From positions 620,001 to 684,000 of the forward strand of contig CABFPG010000002.1 of assembly GCA_902141825.1 (NCBI GenBank): 64,000 nt of DNA. Reading direction: 5' to 3'. Positions 1 to 9,645 of this stretch are shown here, piece after piece; position 1 is the stretch's first letter; every line of letters starts with the position of its first letter. Position numbers and translations under genes: made by a program. The DNA comes from Thalassocella blandensis (lineage in GTDB: Bacteria > Pseudomonadota > Gammaproteobacteria > Pseudomonadales > Cellvibrionaceae). Under the pieces are notes generated by a model. That model searched no databases and had not been told where the DNA came from. It saw only the letters and a list, made by a program, of their open reading frames with translations.

Positions 1-18
1 GCCCAAAAACGCAAAGAA

Positions 19-666
19 TTAGTTCGCTTCCTGCTTTAATGATTCGGCCAAACACACACCGGTACCGCCCAAGCCACAATAGCCGTGCGGGTTTTTCGCC
101 AGATATTGCTGGTGATAGGTTTCAGCGTAATAGAAAGTTTGATTGCGTTTAATCTCTGTAGAAACAGCCTCAAACCCCTCCGCTTTTAACAGGTTTTCAT
201 ACTGCTGCTTGGAGGCTATGGCCATTTCCATCTGAGCTTCGTCAAACACGTAAATCGCCGATCGGTATTGTGTTCCAACATCATTCCCCTGTCGCATCCC
301 CTGTGTTGGATCGTGACTTTCCCAGAATACTTTTAATAAATCACTGAGGTAATCATCGGTATTTTCATACACCACGAGAACCACTTCGCTGTGGCCGGTA
401 TATCCAGAGCAGACTTCCTCGTAAGTAGGATTGGGCGTTCCTCCGCCAGCATATCCAACAGCCGTTGTGTACACGCCTTCCTGCTGCCACAATTTTCGCT
501 CAGCCCCCCAAAAACATCCCATTCCCAGCATGATTTGTGCAGTTCCCTCGGGAAAAGGCGCTTTAATCGTGCGATTGCTAACATAGTGGCAGTCACTTAC
601 CGCCAGGGGTGTATTTCTACCCGGTAATAATTCTTCGGACTCTGGCAGTTTTGTGTTTTTAAACAT
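19..666 (-). CDS. msrA: peptide-methionine (S)-S-oxide reductase MsrA
   Basis: Reduces methionine-S-sulfoxide, free or in proteins, in the cytoplasm using thioredoxin, and so repairs oxidative damage. The protein has 215 residues against about 212 in E. coli. The catalytic motif GCFWGAE is at residues 50-56 with Cys51 as nucleophile. Two more cysteines in the tail, Cys197 (GYCG) and Cys205 (GVCL), sit almost exactly where the resolving pair of the E. coli enzyme lies. The start ATG is preceded on the minus strand by a GAGGAAAG ribosome site. It stands alone with a long gap on its upstream side. The family call is secure. Confidence 0.96.
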   Translation of the reverse strand: MFKNTKLPESEELLPGRNTPLAVSDCHYVSNRTIKAPFPEGTAQIMLGMGCFWGAERKLWQQEGVYTTAVGYAGGGTPNPTYEEVCSGYTGHSEVVLVVYENTDDYLSDLLKVFWESHDPTQGMRQGNDVGTQYRSAIYVFDEAQMEMAIASKQQYENLLKAEGFEAVSTEIKRNQTFYYAETYHQQYLAKNPHGYCGLGGTGVCLAESLKQEAN

Positions 667-1519
667 TGAAATTCTTTCCTCGTAATAGAATTCAAAAGAG
701 TAATTAGAACATCTTCCTTATTATATGAGGTTTTCCTTAGCTCACCGAACAGTTACCGGGTTCGAGTCGAGCAATTGAGCAGAACAAATGCACCAAGTGT
801 TTCATCGATGCCCCATTAGTTTGCGATCGTTCGGCACTTAGTTTCGGTACTGAGTTGCGATTGTGAGTTTGGTTTGTTGGACAGCGTCCATCGTAATAAA
901 TTGGGTTTCGCCGCTAATTATTCTGCAATCCTTATCACTGTAATGGATACAAAAGGATAGCAACTGGAATTTCACATTACGTGTTGAGTTAATACTTAGT
1001 TTAAGCGTATCGCCTAAATTGACAATTTGGACAAACCACAATATGCCGGTTTGAGCACTGTTTTTTCAAAAAAACCCGTCAAGCTACAATTTCAGCCGCA
1101 TAATAAAGACAGGTAATTGAACCTTCACGGTGTACCCAAAGCGATATTTTCGATTGCGCTTTATCGCAATGTTATGTCCAAAATAGCGTCAAGACAATAT
1201 TTTCTTTATGAGAAAACGCATTTTTCATGTCAATTTTACAAAGTCATGATCCTGATCAATCCTTTTCAAGTCCCATGCTTGCTTTTACCCATTATGAAGT
1301 CTGATCGGTCCAGCCAAAAGTTAAAGCCCCTTATAAACCTCATATATAAGCGCCAAACTCCTCAGAACGGAATCCAATAGTTTGAATACTGCTATAGGGG
1401 CTGATTTAATACCGCCCTAGGAATTGCGTTCCCCACAATGAGGCGAAAATCGCCCGACTTATAAGCGCAACCGCAAAAGGAAAGTTGCAATAAAACAACA
1501 CACAAAGAGGATAACCAAA
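667..1519. other. intergenic region between msrA and the cellulase gene
   Basis: About 850 bases with no convincing gene. It must hold the promoters of two divergent genes. Short open frames on both strands lack ribosome sites and recognisable protein character. I see no tRNA, terminator or long repeat. A GH5 gene with such a long leader could well be controlled by a distant regulator, but I cannot point to an operator. Confidence 0.5.
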
Positions 1520-3103
1520 ATGAGTACGAAACCTATTTCGGCTACTCTGCTTGCTGCCGCCCTGGCGACAGGCTTTTTCGCCCAGCAGGCTCACGCCGTG
1601 AATTGTTCCGATTTTCCCGAATACACACCACAAACTCAGGTCGCCAGCGGCCAACAATATGTCATCGACAATCATTTGTATGAATGTAGTGTCGGAGGCT
1701 GGTGTAGCGTTGGCGGACCTTACACACCGCCTTCAGGCTGGGTCTGGACCTATGCCTGGGAAGATATTGGGAGTTGTGACAATTCCAGCAGTTCCAATTC
1801 CAGCTCTTCGTCCAGCAGCTCTTCATCAAGCAGTTCTTCGAGCAGTTCGTCCTCCAGCTCCAGTAGCTCTTCCAGTAGTTCATCCAGTGGTGGCACCTGC
1901 CCAACCGATGTTGCTAACTGGTCCGCATCAGCCGTTTATCAGGGTGGCGATACGGTATTGGCCAATGGTCAAATCTGTACTGCACGCTGGTGGACACAAG
2001 GCGCTGATCCTGCCAGCAATTCTGGCCCCTGGCAGGTTTGGAATTGTGAATCGTGCGGAGGCACATCTTCCAGCAGTTCAAGCAGTACCAGCGCTTCATC
2101 CAGTTCAAGTAGCTCTTCGACTTCCAGTTCAAGCTCTTCCAGTTCCTCTTCTACTTCGAGTTCGAGCTCATCCGGCATATCAACACCCGTTACCCGCAAC
2201 GGACAGCTACGTGTGTGCGACAAAAAGTTGTGCAACCGTCACAACGAGCCGGTACAACTTCGCGGCATGAGCACCCACGGTATTCAATGGTATGGCTGGG
2301 GCAGCTGTTTAACTGAAAATTCACTGGATACTCTGGCCTACGAATGGCAAGCGGATATATTACGCATTTCGCTCTATGTGCAGGAAGGTGGTTACGAAAG
2401 TGATCCCGTTGGCTTTACTAATCAGGTGAATCGTTTAATCGATGAAGCGACGGAGCGCGGCATGTATGCACTCGTGGACTGGCATCAGTTAACACCGGGA
2501 AATCCCAATGAGAACTACAATCTGGCCGTCAATTTTTTTACTGATATCGCCATTCGCAACGCAGATAAAATTAATATTATTTACGACGTAGCAAACGAGC
2601 CCAACAATGTTTCCTGGGATGAAATTCAACGCTATGCCACCAACATAATTCCCGTCATTCGTCAGTATGATCCAGATGCTGTGGTGCTTGTGGGAACTCA
2701 TGGCTGGGGTTCAATGGGAACGTCTGACGGTCGCAGCGCGCAGGATATCGTGAATAATCCGGTCAATATCGACAACATTATGTACACCTTCCATTTTTAC
2801 GCGGCCTCACATGGTCAATCATATCGAGACAATCTGACCTGGGCGGCCGAAAGACTCCCGTTATTCGTCACCGAATGGGGCTCACAAACGTATACAGGCG
2901 ATGGTGGAAATGACTTTACCAGCACACAAGCGTATCTGGATATTCTCAATCAATATCAAATCAGCTGGACTAACTGGAATTTTTCGGATGACTTCCGCTC
3001 TGGCGCGGTTTGGAATACGGGGGCCTGTGCTTCTGGAAACTGGTCTTCCAGTAATTTAAAACCGGCGGGGCAATGGGTTCGAGACAAAATACTTAATCGC
3101 TAA
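1520..3103 (+). CDS. secreted GH5 endoglucanase with small binding modules and polyserine linkers
   Basis: Predicted extracellular beta-1,4-glucanase of 527 residues. A signal peptide covers residues 1 to about 26 and ends in QQAHA. A Cys- and Trp-rich module (about 28-86) is followed by a nearly pure serine linker (about 89-123). A CBM5/12-like module (about 127-178) has the WSASAVYQGGD and WWTQG signatures, and a second Ser/Thr linker follows (about 182-218). The GH5 catalytic domain runs from about 224 to the end. The acid/base is Glu360 in DVANEPN and the nucleophile Glu452 in VTEWGS, both known GH5 positions. An AAGAGGA ribosome site lies 8 bases before the ATG. Polyserine linkers are typical of marine polysaccharide-degrading Cellvibrionaceae. 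The substrate, cellulose or related beta-glucan, is inferred from the family. Confidence 0.93.
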   Translation: MSTKPISATLLAAALATGFFAQQAHAVNCSDFPEYTPQTQVASGQQYVIDNHLYECSVGGWCSVGGPYTPPSGWVWTYAWEDIGSCDNSSSSNSSSSSSSSSSSSSSSSSSSSSSSSSSSSSSGGTCPTDVANWSASAVYQGGDTVLANGQICTARWWTQGADPASNSGPWQVWNCESCGGTSSSSSSSTSASSSSSSSSTSSSSSSSSSSTSSSSSSGISTPVTRNGQLRVCDKKLCNRHNEPVQLRGMSTHGIQWYGWGSCLTENSLDTLAYEWQADILRISLYVQEGGYESDPVGFTNQVNRLIDEATERGMYALVDWHQLTPGNPNENYNLAVNFFTDIAIRNADKINIIYDVANEPNNVSWDEIQRYATNIIPVIRQYDPDAVVLVGTHGWGSMGTSDGRSAQDIVNNPVNIDNIMYTFHFYAASHGQSYRDNLTWAAERLPLFVTEWGSQTYTGDGGNDFTSTQAYLDILNQYQISWTNWNFSDDFRSGAVWNTGACASGNWSSSNLKPAGQWVRDKILNR

Positions 3104-3120
3104 TCCGTGTTGAACATCTG

Positions 3121-3152
3121 GTTCACGAGTTTAATAACCTACACTCGTGAAC
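3121..3152 (+). terminator. stem-loop after the cellulase gene
   Basis: A perfect 10-bp inverted repeat (GTTCACGAGT / ACTCGTGAAC) with a 12-base loop lies 17 bases after the cellulase stop. It can be lengthened by a few pairs on each side. No T-run follows, so it may stabilise the mRNA end or mark a factor-dependent stop rather than act as an intrinsic terminator. Confidence 0.45.
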
Positions 3153-3262
3153 CGGATCATTCTGGTCTGAACCTGCTGTATTATCAGGTGACCTTTTTGA
3201 AAAATTTAGCTGATCCCTACTTTCTTTTCCCTGTTTCTTTTCCCAGCTTCCTATTCCTATTC

Positions 3263-3874
3263 CTATTCGATGTCTAACACAATGCCAGATGCGTTGTGCG
3301 GATGTGGAACAGTCCAGTCTACGTAGGCACCACCAAACTTTTCAATCGACTTTTCCGCCATATCGCGAAAAGGCGGACGCCCCGGATCAGTCATCACCGT
3401 TCGCACACCTGCTTTATGTGCACGCTTAACCAGATTGAACAAAGGTTTGGTCATTTCATCCCAAAAACACACGTCCGCCGCAATCATCATGTCGAACTCT
3501 TGCAGATCTTCTACGCGGATTTTCTCGTAACGATTTTTCCAGGTTTTAGATTTAACCCCATTCAACTTCGCGTGAAGATCCAGGTAGGGAAACACTTTTT
3601 CATCGGCATCCAGCGAGGTCACTTTTGCATTGAAATTTTTGGCGCAATAAATTCCACCAAGACCCCAGCCGCATCCAATTTCCAGAATCTTTGGTTTCTT
3701 TTTACTGGGCGGAAATTCATTCAAATAATCGATGAGCAAATATGTCGCCTTCCAGAATTTATTACCGTGAATACTCGGCATGCCGGTATCACTGCGTAAT
3801 TTTTTAACATCAGGGTGACCATTTTTCAAAATAGTTAATCCAAATGCTTCACGTTGATCTGTCTTTTTGCTCAA
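3263..3874 (-). CDS. class I SAM-dependent methyltransferase
   Basis: A 203-residue cytoplasmic methyltransferase with a Rossmann fold. Motif I (LEIGCGWGLGG) is at residues 64-74, the acidic residue after strand 2 is in TSLDAD near residue 89, and AADVCFWDE and TDPGRPPF follow. The overall form recalls the nicotinamide N-methyltransferase/protein-lysine methyltransferase-like group, but the substrate cannot be read from the sequence. The gene stands alone, facing the cellulase. Its stop codon overlaps a short CCTATT tandem run. The start is the first ATG of the frame and leaves about 60 residues before motif I, normal for this group. Confidence 0.85.
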   Translation of the reverse strand: MSKKTDQREAFGLTILKNGHPDVKKLRSDTGMPSIHGNKFWKATYLLIDYLNEFPPSKKKPKILEIGCGWGLGGIYCAKNFNAKVTSLDADEKVFPYLDLHAKLNGVKSKTWKNRYEKIRVEDLQEFDMMIAADVCFWDEMTKPLFNLVKRAHKAGVRTVMTDPGRPPFRDMAEKSIEKFGGAYVDWTVPHPHNASGIVLDIE

Positions 3875-3946
3875 AATTCATCCCGCCCTTAACCATTAAA
3901 TATGCACAGTAAAATATAGTAAAACAATTACTGGATTTATTGACCT

Positions 3947-4016
3947 CTCACCTTGCAACTCTCACACTGCACTTCTCACATTGCATCTATCACCTTGCAC
4001 TTCTGACCTCGCAAGA
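3947..4016. repeat. imperfect 14-bp tandem repeat, five units
   Basis: Five adjoining units of the form CTCACCTTGCAACT, each with a few differences, fill 70 bases of the gap before ppx. They do not encode an evident peptide. The rest of the 418-base gap holds no gene that I can support. The ppx promoter must be on its right side. Confidence 0.75.
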
Positions 4017-4292
4017 GGTAACCCATTGATTTAGTGCAAATACAACACCAGAAAATTCACCCGGTTAAAACCAATAAAGCTTAAGTCGCCTATAGTAACA
4101 AATTTTCACCGCTGGTCTACGAGGGTTTTTATGACGGTTTTATGGCAACAGTTTCAACACAGAGCATTTGTACTTCCGTGTGGAAGACGCTAACCGTTTG
4201 GCAAACCTGAAACAGCACGGCATAATGGAGTGCCGCAAAGCACAAATGACGTTACTCAAAAGCGCGAAATAAAAAAGAGAACAAGCTACACA

Positions 4293-5786
4293 ATGGCAAT
4301 AGATCAATTTGAATCCCCTTACTTCGCCGCAATCGATTTAGGCTCAAACAGCTTTCATATGCTGATCGCCAGATTTGGCGAAGACAAAATTGAAGTTGTC
4401 GATCGCGAAAAAGAAATGGTGCAATTAGCGCGAGGTATGCAGGAAGACGGCATGCTCAGCGAGGAAGCAGTGACGCGTGCCATAGATTGCTTAAAACGGT
4501 TTGCAGAAAGACTGCGAGATATACCAGCGACACAAATTCGCGCCGTAGGTACAAAAACATTGCGTGCTGCGCGCAATTCAAAAGCGCTGTTAAAAGCCGC
4601 AGAATCTACACTTGGAGCGCCGATTCAAATTATTTCCGGTTATGAAGAAGCCCGCTTGGTATATACCGGTTTTAGTCACAGCGTGAGCAGTGATGGTGCG
4701 AAACGCCTGGTTATTGACATTGGTGGTGGCAGCACGGAATTTATCATTGGCCAGGACTACAACACAAAGCTGATGGAAAGCCTGGCTCTTGGATGCGTCT
4801 CTTTTTCGCAAAACTTTATATTCAAGCATGGCAACGTCAATGAAAAATCGATGAAAAAAGCCTACCTGGCGGCCTGCTCTGAACTGGAAGATATTCGTAA
4901 AAACTATCTCGCCGAAGGTTGGAACGTCACCTATGGCACCTCGGGCACAATGAAAGCGGTGGCTGAAATTTTAGCCCCGGAAGATGGTGGAGCCATCATT
5001 ACCTTAGACTCCCTGGAAAAACTGATCGACGCCACCATCAAAAAAGGTGAAATTCCTTCGGATCAGGTGCCCAAACTTCGACGAGAGGTATTACCCGCTG
5101 GACTGGCCATTCTCAAGGCGATATTCCATCAATTAAAAATCACTAAAATTCATGTAGCCGACGCCACCCTTAAAGAGGGACTGATTTACGATACGCTCGG
5201 TCGATACAGCGATCATGATTCACGAAATCAGACCGTGGCAAAGCTGAAGCAACAATATGCTGTTGACGAATTACAGGCTGATCGTGTTGCAAAAACCGCC
5301 AAAGTCTTCTGGAAGTCCATCTCGCCAACAGCTGCAAACCTGACAGGCGTATCACGCAGTAAAATCCTCACCTGGGCTTCCCAATTGCATGAAGTGGGCT
5401 TGAGCATTTCCCATTCAGGCTTTCATCACCACGGGTATTACATACTCCGACACAGTGATTTGGCTGGCTTCGGTCGCTACGAGCAGTATATTTTGGCCAA
5501 CCTGGTGCGCTCACACCGAAAAAAACTCAATAGCATAAATATCGAGGGCTTAGACGATCACGCCTATCGCGCCTTTTTACCCTTGTTGCTCTGTTTACGG
5601 CTGTCCGCGCGCCTGCATCGACGGCGAGAAGATTTGGACGAATATCCAACCCTTAACCTTGAAAACGGCAACTACAAGCTTCACTTTAAAGATAACTGGC
5701 TGCAGAATAACCCTCTCACTCACGCGGGTCTGGAACAGGAAGCAGCCTACTTTAAAAATGTTGGAATCAAGCTCGACATTGACTAA
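4293..5786 (+). CDS. ppx: exopolyphosphatase / guanosine pentaphosphatase family (Ppx/GppA)
   Basis: Cleaves phosphate from the ends of inorganic polyphosphate, or hydrolyses pppGpp, in the cytoplasm. The ASKHA-type phosphate loop DLGSNSFH lies at residues 15-22, followed by GYEEARLVYTGF, VIDIGGGSTEF and YGTSGTMKA. A C-terminal HD-like helical region contains HEVGLSISHSGFHHHGYYI. Length is 497 residues, between E. coli GppA (494) and Ppx (513). I chose the ATG that gives 12 residues before AAIDLGS, as in E. coli Ppx. A GTG at 4230 would add 21 charged residues and has no better ribosome site. Ppx and GppA cannot be told apart with certainty here. Confidence 0.9.
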   Translation: MAIDQFESPYFAAIDLGSNSFHMLIARFGEDKIEVVDREKEMVQLARGMQEDGMLSEEAVTRAIDCLKRFAERLRDIPATQIRAVGTKTLRAARNSKALLKAAESTLGAPIQIISGYEEARLVYTGFSHSVSSDGAKRLVIDIGGGSTEFIIGQDYNTKLMESLALGCVSFSQNFIFKHGNVNEKSMKKAYLAACSELEDIRKNYLAEGWNVTYGTSGTMKAVAEILAPEDGGAIITLDSLEKLIDATIKKGEIPSDQVPKLRREVLPAGLAILKAIFHQLKITKIHVADATLKEGLIYDTLGRYSDHDSRNQTVAKLKQQYAVDELQADRVAKTAKVFWKSISPTAANLTGVSRSKILTWASQLHEVGLSISHSGFHHHGYYILRHSDLAGFGRYEQYILANLVRSHRKKLNSINIEGLDDHAYRAFLPLLLCLRLSARLHRRREDLDEYPTLNLENGNYKLHFKDNWLQNNPLTHAGLEQEAAYFKNVGIKLDID

Positions 5787-5822
5787 GCTCGTCACTCACA
5801 CAACCAGGTCGCTCTCACTGAT

Positions 5823-6533
5823 ATGATTATCCGATTAATACTCGCAGCTGCCGTCCTATATGTACTGTTTTGGGTTATTAATCGCTCTCTCCCTAAAGAA
5901 AAAGAGAACCGCCAAAAAGCCATTTTTCAACTCGCCTGCTACGGCGTTGCCGCTTTTCTGTTATTGGCGGTCTTTACAGGCAAACTTCACTGGATTGGCG
6001 CAGTGTTTGCGGGCTTGCTGGCCACCGCAAAATTTGGCGTAAGTGCTTTGATGCGAGCATTGCCGTTTTTAAGCTTTCTCAATAAGCACACGCCATTTGC
6101 CAGCCCCGTTTTTCGCACTCCCTATATTGAGGTCAAAATCGATTTGCAGCACCACTCTTTTAGCGGGCAAATTCTCCAGGGACCGCATACCGGTCGAGAA
6201 CTGAACAGCCTCACATTAGACGAACTCCGGGAACTGGAAGAGCACTATCGAGATAAAGACAAGCGCTCTTATTATTTAATTCGGGTGTTAATGCAGCAAG
6301 GCGGAGCAAAATTCGAGCAGCAATCCCAACAGCATTACTCGGTGGTCGGTGATCCCAGTATCGACGAAGCAATGTTAATACTGGGTTTGAGCGGAACACC
6401 CACAGAGAAAGATATTATTCGTGCGCACCGTGCATTGATTCAGAAACTCCATCCAGATCGAGGTGGCAACGACTACCTAGCTTCACGGGTCAACGTGGCC
6501 AAGGATGTTTTGTTGAAACATTTTTCCAAATAA
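5823..6533 (+). CDS. membrane-anchored J-domain (DnaJ-like) protein
   Basis: A 236-residue protein with a hydrophobic N-terminal segment (about 2-20), a second hydrophobic hairpin (about 35-80) and a C-terminal J domain. The HPD motif starts at residue 210 within HPDRGG, so it should stimulate an Hsp70 ATPase at the inner membrane. A C-terminal J domain after transmembrane segments is the arrangement of mitochondrial Tim14/Pam18 and of bacterial DjlA-like proteins. It begins 36 bases after ppx on the same strand, so the two are probably co-transcribed. The client is unknown. The J-domain call is strong, the membrane topology moderate. Confidence 0.85.
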   Translation: MIIRLILAAAVLYVLFWVINRSLPKEKENRQKAIFQLACYGVAAFLLLAVFTGKLHWIGAVFAGLLATAKFGVSALMRALPFLSFLNKHTPFASPVFRTPYIEVKIDLQHHSFSGQILQGPHTGRELNSLTLDELRELEEHYRDKDKRSYYLIRVLMQQGGAKFEQQSQQHYSVVGDPSIDEAMLILGLSGTPTEKDIIRAHRALIQKLHPDRGGNDYLASRVNVAKDVLLKHFSK

Positions 6534-6668
6534 TGTTCAAATGTAATTCTGCATTCCACTTCGACGAAAGCAACAAGGCAAGGCGCTATACTTGAATCAA
6601 CTATCAAGTACAGCAATCTAGACTTGTCCTAAATGAGACAAAAATTCACCCAGGATTTGGCATACATT

Positions 6669-9584
6669 ATGACTCACCCAGCATTCTCCTTAATTCGCAC
6701 TCAGCAAGTCGCTTCGCTTAACCTTAATGTTGAAGAATACATCCATACCAAAACCGGTGCTCAACATATCCACCTGTCTCCGGTTGACCAAAAAGATGAA
6801 AGTGAAAATGTGTTCCTGGTGGCTTTGCGCACCGTACCACATGACTCCACCGGCGTTGCCCACATACTCGAACACACTGCACTTTGCGGCAGTGAAAAAT
6901 ACCCGGTGCGCGATCCATTTTTCATGATGACGCGCCGGTCCATCAATACGTTTATGAACGCCTTTACCAGCTCCGACTGGACCGCCTACCCGTTTGCCAG
7001 CTTGAATAAAAAAGACTTTAACAACCTGCTCGATGTGTATCTGGACGCAGTATTTTTCTCTCGTCTGGACCAGTTGGATTTTGCCCAGGAAGGCCATCGC
7101 CTGGAATTCAAAAAGCATGACGACCCAAATTCACCGTTGGAATATAAAGGCGTTGTGTTCAATGAAATGAAAGGGGCAATGAGTTCAGTACCATCTCAGT
7201 TGTGGCAAACGATGAGCAAATACCTGTTTCCCACGACCACCTACCACTACAACAGCGGCGGTGAGCCGGAAGATATTCCAGACTTAAGTTACGAACAACT
7301 TCTGTCTTTTTATAAAACTCACTACCATCCCAGCAATGCAATTTTCATGACCTTTGGTGATATTTCCGCTGCGGAGCATCAGCAAAAATTTGAAGCGCAA
7401 GCGTTAAATAAATTCGACAAACTGGATTACACCGTCGCTGTTGAAGATGAAAAGCGATTTCACGCACCAATTCGTGTAGAAGAAAGTTACCCGAACAACG
7501 ATGACAATATATCGGAAAAAACGCACGTCGTGATGGGCTGGTTACTGGGTAAAAGCACTCAGCTTCGCGATACACTGCGTGCCCAGCTATTGTCGAGCGT
7601 ACTGCTGGACAATAGCGCATCCCCGCTAATGCATGCTCTTGAGAGTTCTGATCTGGGTAACGCCCCCTCTCCTTTATGCGGCCTGGATGACTCACAGAAA
7701 GAGCTTTCCTTTATGTGCGGCCTTGCCGGCTGTACACCGGAAGTTGCCGATGAAGTGGAATCACTTATCCGCGACACACTGGAAAAAGTCGCCGAAGAGG
7801 GAATCCCGCAAGAAGACATTGAATCTGCCATTCACCAGTTAGAGTTACGCCAGCGCGAAGTCGGTGGTGATAGCTACCCTTACGGCTTGCAATTGATTTT
7901 GACCGCACTGACGAATGCAACACATCGCGGTGACCCCGTGGGCTTACTGAATATCGATGGCGAGCTTGAACAGCTGCGGCAAGATGCTCAGTCTCCTGAA
8001 TTTATTAAACAACTGACTAAAGAGTTGTTAATTAACAATCAGCATTGTGTCCGACTAACCATGCTGCCAAATAAAGACATCGCAGAACGTAAAGAAAAAG
8101 CTGAAAAAGCTAAATTACACAGCATAAATGAAGCACTCACCGACGACGAAAAAAATGCAATTGTGCAACAAGCCACCGCATTAAAAGAACGTCAAAAGCA
8201 AGTAGATGACGAATCTATCTTGCCGAAAGTCACGCTCACCGACGTTCCCGAAAAAGAAAGCGCTGTGTTTGGCAACACCAGCACCATAAACCAGATTCAA
8301 CTTAATGAATACGCTGCTGGCACCAACGGCCTTGTATACCAACAGGTCATTTATGAACTGCCACAGTTGGAACCTGAGCTCCTGCCACTGCTTCCACTTT
8401 ACAGCACCCTGGTCACAGAACTGGGTGTTGGGCAATTTGATTACCTCGACATGCAACGCCAGCAAGCCCGCGTCTGCGGCAGTTTCAGCGCTTTCACATC
8501 CATTCGCGGTAAAATCGATGATCCACAATCTACCTCTCACTTTTTTACTTTCTCTGGCAAAGCATTAGCAAGAAACCAACACGCATTAAGTGAGTTAATG
8601 CAAAACACGATTGACAATGTTCGCTTTGATGAACTTGCTCGTATCGAGGAACTGGTTTCTCAAATTACCACCCATCAAGAGCAAAGTGTGACAGGTAATG
8701 GCCACGCACTTGCCATGCTGGCAGCCAGCGCCGGAACCGGTGCATCAGCACAAATCAGTCATCGCCTATCAGGTTTGGCGGCGATTAAAGCCATGAAAAA
8801 ACTGCGCGCAGACATTAAAGAAAAGTCTAATCTGGAAGCTTTAGCCGCAAAAATCATGAGAATTCATCAAGCCGTTTCCAGCGCTAACAAGCAGTTATTA
8901 CTCATCGGCGAAGAAGCGAACCTATCTCAATATAAAGAAGGTCTGAGCCCCTTGTACCAAACCCAAGCCAGCCACCCGTCCAGCTTTGCTTTCGCCTCCA
9001 CGCCATCGCGCATTGACGATGCATGGATCACCAGCACGCAAGTTAATTTCTGTGCGAAATCATACCCAACCGTACCGATGAGCCATCCGGATTCGGCGCC
9101 GTTGGTTGTTCTTGGCGGATTTTTACGAAACGGGTTTTTACACACTGCCATTCGTGAACAAGGCGGTGCTTATGGTGGCGGTGCTTCGCAGGATAGCAAT
9201 TCTGGCTGTTTCCGATTTTATTCTTATCGAGATCCACGTTTAACAGAAACCCTTGAAGACTTCGATCGTTCAATTACCTGGTTACAAGAGAGTGATCACT
9301 CAGCACAAAAAGTTGAAGAAGCCATACTGGGAACGATTAGCAGTCTGGACAAGTCCGAATCTCCGGCAGGACGCGCTAAACGCTGTTTCCATTCGGACCT
9401 CCATGGCCGCACACAGGAAGCCCGGCAAGCATTTCGGGAGAATGTGCTGGCGACCAGCATCGACGATTTGAAACGCGTAGCGCAAACCTATCTCACACCA
9501 GACAAAGCCAATACCGCGGTTGTTACCGGTTCCAGCCAAAAAGAAACGGTAGGCAATTTGAACTTAAATGTCATTGAGCTTTAA
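6669..9584 (+). CDS. PreP-like M16C zinc metalloprotease
   Basis: A large two-halved metallopeptidase of the presequence protease/Cym1/insulinase kind, about 971 residues, which degrades short unfolded peptides in a closed chamber. The inverted zinc motif HILEH is at residues 65-69 (start used here) in the family context HILEHTALCGSEKYP. The later VFNEMKGAMS supplies the usual downstream zinc glutamate. The C-terminal half keeps REQGGAYGGGAS, typical of the non-catalytic partner domain. I prefer the internal ATG (MTHPAFSLIR), which fits the usual family N-terminus. An ATG 36 bases upstream would add 12 residues. No signal peptide is seen, so it acts in the cytoplasm. Confidence 0.92.
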   Translation: MTHPAFSLIRTQQVASLNLNVEEYIHTKTGAQHIHLSPVDQKDESENVFLVALRTVPHDSTGVAHILEHTALCGSEKYPVRDPFFMMTRRSINTFMNAFTSSDWTAYPFASLNKKDFNNLLDVYLDAVFFSRLDQLDFAQEGHRLEFKKHDDPNSPLEYKGVVFNEMKGAMSSVPSQLWQTMSKYLFPTTTYHYNSGGEPEDIPDLSYEQLLSFYKTHYHPSNAIFMTFGDISAAEHQQKFEAQALNKFDKLDYTVAVEDEKRFHAPIRVEESYPNNDDNISEKTHVVMGWLLGKSTQLRDTLRAQLLSSVLLDNSASPLMHALESSDLGNAPSPLCGLDDSQKELSFMCGLAGCTPEVADEVESLIRDTLEKVAEEGIPQEDIESAIHQLELRQREVGGDSYPYGLQLILTALTNATHRGDPVGLLNIDGELEQLRQDAQSPEFIKQLTKELLINNQHCVRLTMLPNKDIAERKEKAEKAKLHSINEALTDDEKNAIVQQATALKERQKQVDDESILPKVTLTDVPEKESAVFGNTSTINQIQLNEYAAGTNGLVYQQVIYELPQLEPELLPLLPLYSTLVTELGVGQFDYLDMQRQQARVCGSFSAFTSIRGKIDDPQSTSHFFTFSGKALARNQHALSELMQNTIDNVRFDELARIEELVSQITTHQEQSVTGNGHALAMLAASAGTGASAQISHRLSGLAAIKAMKKLRADIKEKSNLEALAAKIMRIHQAVSSANKQLLLIGEEANLSQYKEGLSPLYQTQASHPSSFAFASTPSRIDDAWITSTQVNFCAKSYPTVPMSHPDSAPLVVLGGFLRNGFLHTAIREQGGAYGGGASQDSNSGCFRFYSYRDPRLTETLEDFDRSITWLQESDHSAQKVEEAILGTISSLDKSESPAGRAKRCFHSDLHGRTQEARQAFRENVLATSIDDLKRVAQTYLTPDKANTAVVTGSSQKETVGNLNLNVIEL

Positions 9585-9645
9585 GTTTACGAAAAGCTAA
9601 GCTAGTTGAAATTGCGTAATTTTTGCTAGCTTAGGTGTATTTATC

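Noticed and set aside
838-1041. Open frame of 67 codons in the msrA-cellulase gap
   Set aside because: No ribosome site, no recognisable family and biased Cys/Ile-rich translation; probably chance.
1117-1380. Open frame upstream of the cellulase
   Set aside because: No ribosome site and no protein-like pattern; non-coding leader more likely.
1659-2270. Long open frames in other phases within the serine-linker part of the cellulase
   Set aside because: They arise from the repetitive TCN/AGY codons; the GH5 frame is the real one.
3947-4016. CRISPR array
   Set aside because: The units adjoin directly with no spacers and are only 14 bases long; no cas genes are present.
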